Below are positions 7,049 to 12,762 of a DNA stretch of 17,200 bases, in pieces. The position numbers were made by a program, and so were the translations under genes. Below the pieces are notes generated by a model, which saw only the letters and a program-made list of their open reading frames with translations, did not search any database and was not told where the DNA came from. Source of the DNA: Oscillospiraceae bacterium. GTDB taxonomy: Bacteria; Bacillota; Clostridia; Oscillospirales; Ethanoligenentaceae. Location of the stretch: NCBI GenBank assembly GCA_003518885.1, contig DOXU01000084.1, forward strand, positions 1 to 17,200. Direction: 5' to 3'. How positions within the stretch are numbered: position 1 is the stretch's first letter; every line of letters begins with the position of its first letter.

Positions 7049-7600
7049 ATGATTTTTTCAAAAACGGGGAAAGAAAATACAGAGAAAGTACTGAAAACAG
7101 CAATAGATGCGGCGCGTACTCATCATATTGAGACGATGGTGATCGCTTCTAGCCTTGGGGAAACAATGAAACAGTTGCCCCCGCACGACGGTTTGCAGAT
7201 AATCTGCGTAACCCATCAATTTGGTTTTCCTAAAGCGGGGGAATTGGAATTTCCGGCTGAGACAAGGAAAATGCTAGAGGCAAAAGGAATCCATGTTTTG
7301 ACGGCTACCCATGTTTTGAGCGGTCTTGAGGTGGGGCTGAATAAAAAATACGGTGGCTTTTTTCCGCCGCAGATTATGGCCGATACACTGCGGATGTTTG
7401 GACAGGGCACGAAAGTTTGTGTAGAAATTGCGGTTATGGCCATGGATGCTGGTTTGTTGCCTTATGGGAAGCCTGTCGTTGCCGTTGGCGGAACTGGTCG
7501 TGGGGCGGATACAGCAATGATTTTGACACCAGCACCCACAGGCGAAATTTTAAATGTTAGAATTCACGAGATGCTTTGCAAGCCTGGCCTATATGAATAA
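7049..7600 (+). CDS. Stand-alone pyruvate kinase alpha/beta (C-terminal) domain protein
   Basis: Protein of 183 residues resembling only the C-terminal alpha/beta domain of pyruvate kinase, with no catalytic barrel. Recognisable stretches are the N-terminal G-K-E-N-T-E-K-V-L (7-15), I-A-S-S-L-G-E-T (32-39), V-T-H-Q-F-G-F (54-60), M-F-G-Q-G-T-K-V-C-V-E-I-A (116-128) and V-V-A-V-G-G-T-G-R-G-A-D-T-A (143-156), the last a probable phosphate- or nucleotide-binding loop. Stand-alone proteins of this type are common in Clostridia and archaea, with no established function. The ATG at 7049 follows GAGG; a TTG immediately before it is an alternative. A terminator-like hairpin follows. It cannot be a pyruvate kinase by itself. 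Confidence 0.82.
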   Translation: MIFSKTGKENTEKVLKTAIDAARTHHIETMVIASSLGETMKQLPPHDGLQIICVTHQFGFPKAGELEFPAETRKMLEAKGIHVLTATHVLSGLEVGLNKKYGGFFPPQIMADTLRMFGQGTKVCVEIAVMAMDAGLLPYGKPVVAVGGTGRGADTAMILTPAPTGEILNVRIHEMLCKPGLYE

Positions 7601-7636
7601 AAAAAGCCTTTCTATCAGAAGAAAGGTTTTATTTTT
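7601..7636 (+). terminator. Intrinsic terminator-like hairpin
   Basis: CCTTTCT (7607-7613) pairs with AGAAAGG (7620-7626) around a 6-base loop. The stem extends weakly through the flanking A-run and T-run, and TTTTATTTTT follows. It lies directly after the pyruvate-kinase-like gene and only about 35 bases before prmA, with no promoter visible between, so it may be leaky or act as an attenuator. Confidence 0.7.
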
Positions 7637-7671
7637 GAGCGTGACAAGAAAAAGAGAGGAAACCGTTTGTA

Positions 7672-8646
7672 ATGGATTATGTGCAAGTAACGATTTACAC
7701 AACACATGCGGGAATTGAAGCCGTGACAGGGCGGTTGTACTGTATTGGGGTGACCGGTACAGAAATTGAAGATGAGACCGACTTTAATGAATTTTTGGAA
7801 GAAAATAAAAGATGTTGGGATTACATTGATGCCTCCCTGCAAAAGAAAATTGCAGGGGAAACAAAAGTAAAGGTCTACATTGCTAAAACGGACGAGCTTT
7901 CGGATACGTTGCGGGCAATTGGGGAAGAAATGGCCAGCTTGCGTGCGCAGGATACGGAGCATGAATTCGGCCGCCTGGAAAGCACGTTGGCGGATGTTGC
8001 AGAAAGCAGCTGGGCCGATAATTGGAAGCAGTTTTTCAAACCGACTCTGGTAGGTGATGTCATGATTCGCCCTATCTGGGAAGAGCTGACTGATGAAATG
8101 AAGCGGCACACCATCTTTAATATTGACCCAGGTATGTCCTTTGGAACAGGTACACATGAGACGACGCGTCTTTGCATTGAAGCGGCACAACGCCATGTAA
8201 AATCGGGCGCACGTGTTTTGGATTTGGGGTGTGGAAGCGGCATTCTTTCTCTGATTTCTTTACTTATTGGGGCATGCACTGCTTGTGCGGTAGATATTGA
8301 CCCCATTGCGCGGGATACCGTGGAACATAACAGAGCATTAAACGACATTCCGTCGGACCAGATCACAGTGTATACAGGGGATCTTTTGGCGGATGATACC
8401 TTGCGGAGCAATATTGGTGGTGGATACGATGTTGTGTTTGCCAATATTGTAGCAGATGTCATTATTGGTTTATCTCCTTTCATTCCGCAAACAATGGCGC
8501 CGGATGGCGTATTCATTGCTTCTGGAATTATTGAGGGGAGAGAAGAGGAAGTTCGACAACAACTCCTTGAAAATGGCCTGCAACCTTTTGAGGAAAATGA
8601 AGAGCGTGGATGGCACTGCATTTGCTGCAGGATGAAAGTAAAATAA
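7672..8646 (+). CDS. prmA: Ribosomal protein L11 methyltransferase PrmA
   Basis: SAM-dependent methyltransferase of 324 residues that trimethylates ribosomal protein L11. The N-terminal 110 residues are the L11-recognition domain. The linker ends in the family block S-S-W-A-D-N-W-K-Q-F-F-K-P (112-124). The diagnostic D-P-G-M-S-F-G-T-G-T-H-E-T-T is at 152-165, the SAM-binding V-L-D-L-G-C-G-S-G-I-L at 182-192, and the active-site-like N-I-V-A-D-V at 258-263. The GAGAGG site is about 12 bases from the ATG, rather far, suggesting modest translation. No promoter is seen after the upstream hairpin, so it probably depends on read-through. Length and motifs match the family fully. Confidence 0.95.
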   Translation: MDYVQVTIYTTHAGIEAVTGRLYCIGVTGTEIEDETDFNEFLEENKRCWDYIDASLQKKIAGETKVKVYIAKTDELSDTLRAIGEEMASLRAQDTEHEFGRLESTLADVAESSWADNWKQFFKPTLVGDVMIRPIWEELTDEMKRHTIFNIDPGMSFGTGTHETTRLCIEAAQRHVKSGARVLDLGCGSGILSLISLLIGACTACAVDIDPIARDTVEHNRALNDIPSDQITVYTGDLLADDTLRSNIGGGYDVVFANIVADVIIGLSPFIPQTMAPDGVFIASGIIEGREEEVRQQLLENGLQPFEENEERGWHCICCRMKVK

Positions 8647-8652
8647 AAAAGG

Positions 8653-8688
8653 AACCGCCTTGCAGATTTTACTGCAAAGCGGTTTTTA
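8653..8688. terminator. Bidirectional intrinsic terminator between prmA and the PrsA-like gene
   Basis: AACCGC-C-TTGCAG (8653-8665) pairs with CTGCAA-A-GCGGTT (8672-8684), 12 pairs with one mismatch around a 6-base loop. A run of T follows on the plus strand, and the A-run before it (8642-8650) gives a T-tract on the minus strand. It can end both convergent transcripts. Confidence 0.88.
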
Positions 8689-8704
8689 TCAACCAGGAAA
8701 AAGA

Positions 8705-9745
8705 TTAAGTTGTCGCTTCACTTGAGCTTTCGTCAGTCACGAGTTTTTGTGGCTTGTACCGGCCGATGGTGCTATTATTAACGCTGATCCCTTTATAATT
8801 ATCTAGCATTTTTAAAAATTCACTGTTTTTCATATCGGTTAAAACATCACTCTTTTTGGAATCAAATTGGGATGCATCCAATTGCACTTTATATAAAACA
8901 TGATAACCAAGGCTGCTTTTAACCAGGCGTACATCGCCGACTTTCATTGCAAAGGCAGCATTCTTAAATTCTTTGACATAACTTTCTGATTGTCCAAAGA
9001 TGTAGCCACTTGGATATTCTTTGACCCCAGGATCTTCGGTATTGGCGTTCATAAGAGAATCAAAGTTTGAACGATCGGAACTAACTTGTCCCATAATGTC
9101 TTTGGCTTTCTTTTCTTTATCACTTTGCTGGGCGGAGGTGAGAGCATTGCCACTATCATCTTTTATATTAAAGAAGATTTGCTTAACTTGGACAAAGTGA
9201 TTGGTGTAATAATTTTTCAGATCATTATCTGATACAGCCTTCGAGCCATTTGTTCCATAATATGACTGGAAAAGCTTATCTTTTAAATAGGTGTTATAGG
9301 CAAGAACCCGTTCAAGGGAAGACTTCGCAATTCCATTCGAATTAAAAATAGGATAGGTCGAAATCATATTATCGGCCTGTGAAGAAACAGTAGATTTCTC
9401 GTCAGAGGTAAGGGTAATCTTTTTCTCTGCACAAAGAGCTTCTGTAGCAAGCAATTCGCGTGTTTCTTTTTGTGCCTTTTGGGCTGCCCAATCTGCCGCA
9501 TTTTTTTTGTCAATTTTGTTTGACCACGGGTCACTGGACGTTCCGGAAGAAGTGATACTGGAATCCCCAAGATCACCACTTTGAATGGCGCTTCGCTCAT
9601 TTAACAAATAGTAGAGATAAACACCGGTTGGGACGGTTATTTTATTGGTTTTCATTGCCCAAAGGGTGCTTGCACAGCCTGAAAGGCTGACGCAAACTAT
9701 GCAGGCGCACAGAAAAAGCGCGGCTAATATCCGTATTTTTTTCAT
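8705..9745 (-). CDS. PrsA/parvulin-like lipoprotein (putative foldase)
   Basis: Lipoprotein of 346 residues resembling SurA/PrsA-type peptidyl-prolyl isomerases. The N-terminus has M-K-K-I-R, a hydrophobic core and the lipobox L-S-G-C (Cys24), so it is anchored outside the membrane. Residues 80-185 are an alpha-helical chaperone-like domain. The parvulin region spans about 184-290, with G-Y-I-F-G-Q (247-252), F-A-M-K-V-G-D-V (265-272) and the second conserved His in L-G-Y-H-V-L (His282). The usual first histidine (R-H-I-L type) is replaced by V-K-Q-I-F-F (Gln189), so isomerase activity may be reduced. The tail is Ser/Thr/Glu-rich. The ATG at 9745 follows GGGAGG perfectly; an upstream ATG at 9766 overlaps that site. 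It has its own promoter. Confidence 0.83.
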   Translation of the reverse strand: MKKIRILAALFLCACIVCVSLSGCASTLWAMKTNKITVPTGVYLYYLLNERSAIQSGDLGDSSITSSGTSSDPWSNKIDKKNAADWAAQKAQKETRELLATEALCAEKKITLTSDEKSTVSSQADNMISTYPIFNSNGIAKSSLERVLAYNTYLKDKLFQSYYGTNGSKAVSDNDLKNYYTNHFVQVKQIFFNIKDDSGNALTSAQQSDKEKKAKDIMGQVSSDRSNFDSLMNANTEDPGVKEYPSGYIFGQSESYVKEFKNAAFAMKVGDVRLVKSSLGYHVLYKVQLDASQFDSKKSDVLTDMKNSEFLKMLDNYKGISVNNSTIGRYKPQKLVTDESSSEATT

Positions 9746-9778
9746 GACAATCCTCCCAGAATCCAAACACTGGGTTTC

Positions 9779-9807
9779 AGTATACTATGATTCCGTTCAA
9801 TTGTCTA
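9779..9807 (-). promoter_or_regulatory. Promoter of the PrsA-like gene, near-duplicate of the marR promoter
   Basis: On the minus strand the -35 is TAGACA (plus 9802-9807), the spacer 17 bases, and the -10 TATACT (plus 9779-9784). The block AGTATACTATGATTCCGTT (plus strand, 9779-9797) recurs exactly at 11340-11358 with the same -35, which is more than promoter consensus would explain. Confidence 0.72.
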
Positions 9808-9854
9808 CTGCGCTGATGGGGAATATCGGTTGTCTAAAGAGAGCTAGAATCGCC

Positions 9855-10544
9855 TTATTCTGTAGGTTGTGTGCTGGAAGATTCGATGTGAAGGTCAGCT
9901 CGAAGGGGCATATCGGCCAATAGCGCTATCACATCATCATGCCTTTTGTCGACTATTGGGTTTGCGTAATGGCGCGTAAAGGATGCATCATTGCGATAAA
10001 ATTCAAAGGCCCACAAGGTATCCGGCTCATCATTCACACGACAAAGCATCCAGTCGGTTGGACCGTCTGGGTCTTCCACGTGATGAAGCTGTGTCGTAAG
10101 AGCAAACAATCCGCTGCCTTTTCCTGGTTTGGCCTGCATTCTCAAGACTACGCCAGGTTGCCCCTTATGAAAAGAAGGGTTCTCTGTAATGGAGGCAATT
10201 TCTTGCTCGGTATTGCTAGAGCAAACGACGTGAATGTCAGCCCGAAGCGGCATATCCGCCAATAACGCAAACACATGATCATGTCGTTTATCAATGATAG
10301 GATTTGCATAATGCCGCGTGAAGGATGCATCATCACGATAGAGCTCAAAGGCCCATAAAGTATCTGGCTCGTCATTTGTGCGGCAAAGCGCCCAGTCTAC
10401 CGGTCCGTCCGGATCTTCCACATAATGAAGTTGCGTTGTAAGATCAAATAATTCATTGCCCTTTCCTGGTTTGGCACGCATTCTCAAAATGACGCCCGGT
10501 TGATTCTGAAAAAGGTTTTTGGCCTGATTGAGTTGATTTGTCAT
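9855..10544 (-). CDS. Tandem-duplicated ABM-domain protein (antibiotic biosynthesis monooxygenase-like)
   Basis: Protein of 229 residues made of two nearly identical alpha+beta ferredoxin-like ABM domains at residues 16-105 and 130-219, joined by a linker of about 24 residues. Each has P-G-V-x-L-R-M, A-K-P-G-K-G, L-T-T-Q-L-H, D-E-P-D-T-L-W-A-F-E and D-A-S-F-T-R-H-Y-A-N-P. The copies match at 75 of 90 residues. ABM proteins usually act as dimers of single domains and include quinone- or heme-oxidising monooxygenases and many of unknown role; here two domains are fused as a built-in pair. There is no signal peptide, so it is cytoplasmic. A GGGGG site precedes the ATG. It lies downstream of marR with its own strong promoter, suggesting control by that regulator. 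The substrate cannot be inferred. Confidence 0.85.
   Translation of the reverse strand: MTNQLNQAKNLFQNQPGVILRMRAKPGKGNELFDLTTQLHYVEDPDGPVDWALCRTNDEPDTLWAFELYRDDASFTRHYANPIIDKRHDHVFALLADMPLRADIHVVCSSNTEQEIASITENPSFHKGQPGVVLRMQAKPGKGSGLFALTTQLHHVEDPDGPTDWMLCRVNDEPDTLWAFEFYRNDASFTRHYANPIVDKRHDDVIALLADMPLRADLHIESSSTQPTE
9888..10157 (-). repeat. ABM gene internal repeat, second copy
   Basis: Codes for residues 130-219 of the ABM protein. It is offset by 342 bases (114 codons) from the first copy, with clear nucleotide as well as protein similarity. Confidence 0.9.
10230..10499 (-). repeat. ABM gene internal repeat, first copy
   Basis: Codes for residues 16-105 of the ABM protein. In-frame duplication partner of the second copy, with 15 amino-acid differences over 90 aligned positions and no gaps. 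Confidence 0.9.
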
Positions 10545-10603
10545 TTTTGTAGCCCCCTTGCTTGTAGGATAAAAGTAATTCGAACATTAAAGTAATATGG
10601 TTA

Positions 10604-10631
10604 ATTATATACAGGGTTAACAATTTGTCAA
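10604..10631 (-). promoter_or_regulatory. Strong promoter of the ABM gene with overlapping inverted repeat
   Basis: On the minus strand TTGACA (plus 10626-10631) and TATAAT (plus 10604-10609) are both consensus and 16 bases apart. An inverted repeat GTTAA-N12-TTAAC covers the spacer and -10, a position suited to repressor binding. The leader is about 55 bases. Confidence 0.8.
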
Positions 10632-10634
10632 GAC

Positions 10635-10646
10635 TTCTTTAAAGAA
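10635..10646. promoter_or_regulatory. Perfect palindrome next to the ABM promoter, candidate MarR operator
   Basis: TTCTTTAAAGAA is a perfect 12-base palindrome 3 bases upstream of the ABM -35 box. A similar element with the same TTCTT/AAGAA arms lies at 11316-11328 near the marR promoter. In AT-rich DNA this could be chance. Confidence 0.3.
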
Positions 10647-10709
10647 ATAGGATATTCTTCTTCTCTGGTTGAATAAAAGAGAAGATGTGGCACCCTAAAT
10701 AGCTGTGTA

Positions 10710-11138
10710 TTATTTGGAATTTTCTATCTTTCTGCTCGCCAATTTTTTCATGATATTAAGGTAATTTTTTGCGTCTTTTTCCCCTAAGTATTCCAACATA
10801 TTTGCTGTTGAAGCAAGTCTTATTTCGTCCTGCACTTTTGCTTGTTTTTCCCCGGAAACGGTTAATTCCACTAATATTCTTCTTCTATCACTTGGATCAA
10901 TCCTACGGGTGATGATTCCTTCTTTTTCGAGACTGTTGAGTGCAGCGGCCACTCTAGCAGGAGTGGTTCCCATTGCTCTGCTGATATCGCTTGGAATGAC
11001 ATCTCCTACATGCCCGGAAAGGAAAAAGAGAATAAAATTTTTCCCCATTAGGGTTTCATTAGCCTGCCTTCGAGCGTTGCCGATTTGAAACTCTCGCATG
11101 GCGTCGATAAATTCATGAGCAAGGTCTTGATAATTCAT
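10710..11138 (-). CDS. MarR-family transcriptional regulator
   Basis: Protein of 142 residues with a winged helix-turn-helix. The recognition region is I-P-S-D-I-S-R-A-M-G-T-T-P-A-R-V-A-A-A-L-N-S-L-E-K-E-G (about 48-74), followed by the wing I-T-R-R-I-D-P-S-D-R-R-R-I-L-V-E-L-T with the D-x-R-R-R signature. Flanking helices would form the dimer interface. The length is standard. MarR proteins are usually repressors released by small phenolic ligands or oxidation; the effector cannot be told here. A single cysteine is not visible, so thiol-based sensing is unlikely. The ATG follows AGAGGGTGAT. The leader from its predicted promoter is unusually long (about 195 bases). The adjacent ABM gene is the likely target. 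Confidence 0.9.
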   Translation of the reverse strand: MNYQDLAHEFIDAMREFQIGNARRQANETLMGKNFILFFLSGHVGDVIPSDISRAMGTTPARVAAALNSLEKEGIITRRIDPSDRRRILVELTVSGEKQAKVQDEIRLASTANMLEYLGEKDAKNYLNIMKKLASRKIENSK

Positions 11139-11314
11139 GCAATCACCCTCTAAATAGTTGTGCCATATTTGGCGTCATTACACATAAGATTTATCGTGTT
11201 CATATCTCGTTGCATTTTTTGGTGTACGATTGCAATATCTTGTTTTGTATTCACTAATTGATTATTCAGAGATTTTTTTAACGCTCGCAAAAATGAGAAA
11301 GGGTACCACTGACG

Positions 11315-11329
11315 ATTCTTTTTAAGAAT
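11315..11329. promoter_or_regulatory. Inverted repeat just downstream of the marR transcription start
   Basis: ATTCTT-TTT-AAGAAT forms a 6-bp inverted repeat a few bases inside the predicted marR transcript. Its arms resemble the palindrome at the ABM promoter, so it could be an autoregulatory operator. Weak evidence because both are AT-rich. Confidence 0.25.
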
Positions 11330-11339
11330 TCCGCATTTT

Positions 11340-11368
11340 AGTATACTATGATTCCGTTTGCTTGTCTA
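11340..11368 (-). promoter_or_regulatory. Promoter of marR, near-duplicate of the PrsA-like gene promoter
   Basis: On the minus strand the -35 is TAGACA (plus 11363-11368), the spacer 17 bases, and the -10 TATACT (plus 11340-11345). Nineteen consecutive bases plus the -35 equal those at 9779-9807. The -10 region includes the palindrome TAGTATACTA. The 11139-11535 gap holds this promoter, the long marR leader, and on the plus strand a small possible ORF, a hairpin and the alr promoter. Confidence 0.68.
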
Positions 11369-11391
11369 TTGTACACAAAGGAGAGTGCTTG

Positions 11392-11442
11392 TTGGCAATG
11401 GAATTGGAGGCGGATTTTAGAAAGAAAATCCGCCGAATTTAG
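11392..11442 (+). CDS. Possible 16-residue small ORF upstream of alr
   Basis: AAAGGAG (11377-11383) lies 8 bases before a TTG that opens a frame reading M-A-M-E-L-E-A-D-F-R-K-K-I-R-R-I and stop. An in-frame ATG at 11398 is 14 bases from the site. The peptide is charged and basic at its end. Much of the frame lies within a 10-bp hairpin, so the sequence may be selected for RNA structure instead. No good plus-strand promoter is seen upstream. Confidence 0.2.
   Translation: MAMELEADFRKKIRRI
11409..11434 (+). other. Perfect 10-bp hairpin upstream of the alr promoter
   Basis: GGCGGATTTT (11409-11418) pairs with AAAATCCGCC (11425-11434) around a 6-base loop. No T-tract follows on either strand, so it is not a standard terminator. 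It lies just before the alr -35 box. Confidence 0.5.
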
Positions 11443-11470
11443 TTGCTTTTTGGCGGTTAAAGTTTATAAT
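11443..11470 (+). promoter_or_regulatory. Promoter of alr
   Basis: TTGCTT at 11443-11448 and TATAAT at 11465-11470 are separated by 16 bases. The predicted start near 11477 leaves a leader of about 58 bases to the alr ATG. Confidence 0.65.
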
Positions 11471-11535
11471 AGAAATGCATAAAATATCAATTTTCCACGT
11501 TTATTACGTGTATAGGATAAAATCGGAGGAAATAC

Positions 11536-12717
11536 ATGTCTGAATTATTGAAGCGAACCTGGGCGGAAGTGGATTTGGATAAAATTCTCAAGAATTATCA
11601 GGCAATTCGTACATATGTTCGTCCCCAAAGCAAGTTAATGGCCATTGTCAAAGCGGATGCGTATGGTCATGGAGATCCCATTATTGCCAAAGAATTTGAT
11701 GCCGCTGGTGCAGACTGGTTTGGTGTTTCTAATATTGAAGAGGCCGAGCAAATTCGAAATATTGGTATTCAAAAACCCATCCTTATTTTGGGCTTTACTC
11801 CCGTTCAATTTGCCGGAAAATTGATTGAACAAAATATTACACAAAGTGTGTTTAGCAAGGAATACGCCAAAGAGCTGAATTCTGCAGCGCAAAAGGCTGG
11901 TGGAAAAGTAAAAATCCATATTAAACTGGACACGGGAATGTCCCGTATTGGTTTTGTTTACCATGGTGAAGATGACGCTGAGGCACTGGTGGCAGACGTA
12001 TGTGCAGCGGCTAAATTATCAAATTTGGTTGTTGATGGCGTTTTCACTCATTTTGCTGTTTCAGATGAGCCAGGTAATCCATATACGCAGACACAGTTTG
12101 ATCGGTTTATGCGCGCCATCGCTTTGTTGGAAAAAGAGGGTGTCCATTTTCCTTTGCGGCATTGCTGCAATAGCGCAGGGTTGCTTAATTATCCGGAAAT
12201 GCAGTTGGATATGGTGCGTCCTGGCATTATTTTGTATGGCATGACGCCATCGCTTGGAATGCCGTTGCCCATCAAGCTTTTGCCGACAATGAAGTTGAAA
12301 AGCGTTCTTTTCCAGGAAAAATGGCTGGCGGCTGGAACGCCAGTGAGTTATGGCATGACGTATAAAACGCCTACTAGACGGCGTCTGGGTACATTGCCAA
12401 TTGGCTATGCGGATGGTTTTGTGCGTGCCTTGGCCGACAAAGAGGATGTCCTGATTCGAGGAAAACGGGCACGCATTGTGGGACGGGTATGTATGGACCA
12501 ATGTATGGCCGATATTACCGAGATTCAAAAGGTCCAAAGCGGAGATGAAGTTACCATCATTGGGCAAGATGGCGAAGATGAAATTCCCGTTGAAGAGATT
12601 GCCTCTAACATGAATACGATTAATTATGAGGTTACCTGTTTGATTGGAAAACGGGTACCCCGTGTCTTTTTTAAAGGTGGAGAACAGGTGGCAAGTCTAA
12701 ATTATTTTCTGCCATAA
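11536..12717 (+). CDS. alr: Alanine racemase
   Basis: PLP enzyme of 393 residues that interconverts L- and D-alanine, supplying D-alanine for peptidoglycan. The PLP lysine lies in V-K-A-D-A-Y-G-H-G (Lys39). The opposite-face catalytic tyrosine lies in P-V-S-Y-G-M-T-Y (Tyr272). Other family marks are H-I-K-L-D-T-G-M-S-R-I-G (128-139), C-N-S-A-G (211-215), R-P-G-I-I-L-Y-G (228-235), L-P-I-G-Y-A-D-G (287-294) and R-V-C-M-D-Q (317-322). Length is normal. The ATG follows GGAGG with 7 bases of spacing. Only 45 bases separate it from the phosphoesterase-like gene, so the two are probably co-transcribed. Confidence 0.96.
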   Translation: MSELLKRTWAEVDLDKILKNYQAIRTYVRPQSKLMAIVKADAYGHGDPIIAKEFDAAGADWFGVSNIEEAEQIRNIGIQKPILILGFTPVQFAGKLIEQNITQSVFSKEYAKELNSAAQKAGGKVKIHIKLDTGMSRIGFVYHGEDDAEALVADVCAAAKLSNLVVDGVFTHFAVSDEPGNPYTQTQFDRFMRAIALLEKEGVHFPLRHCCNSAGLLNYPEMQLDMVRPGIILYGMTPSLGMPLPIKLLPTMKLKSVLFQEKWLAAGTPVSYGMTYKTPTRRRLGTLPIGYADGFVRALADKEDVLIRGKRARIVGRVCMDQCMADITEIQKVQSGDEVTIIGQDGEDEIPVEEIASNMNTINYEVTCLIGKRVPRVFFKGGEQVASLNYFLP

Positions 12718-12762
12718 TATATTGATTTTATAATAATCTTATAGATAAAGAAGGGATCAGAC

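Noticed and set aside
7875..8621. Long minus-strand open frame (248 codons) opposite prmA
   Set aside because: It lies entirely antisense to a well-conserved methyltransferase and its Ser/Pro/Arg-rich translation is typical of a shadow frame; no ribosome site.
10659..10685. 8-bp inverted repeat between the marR stop and the ABM promoter as a marR terminator
   Set aside because: No T-tract follows on the minus strand, and the stem is short with an 11-base loop.
11299..11312. GGTACC with partial match to the T-box core upstream of marR
   Set aside because: Only the AGTGGTACC part fits; there is no stem I, specifier or proper terminator, and GGTACC is simply palindromic.
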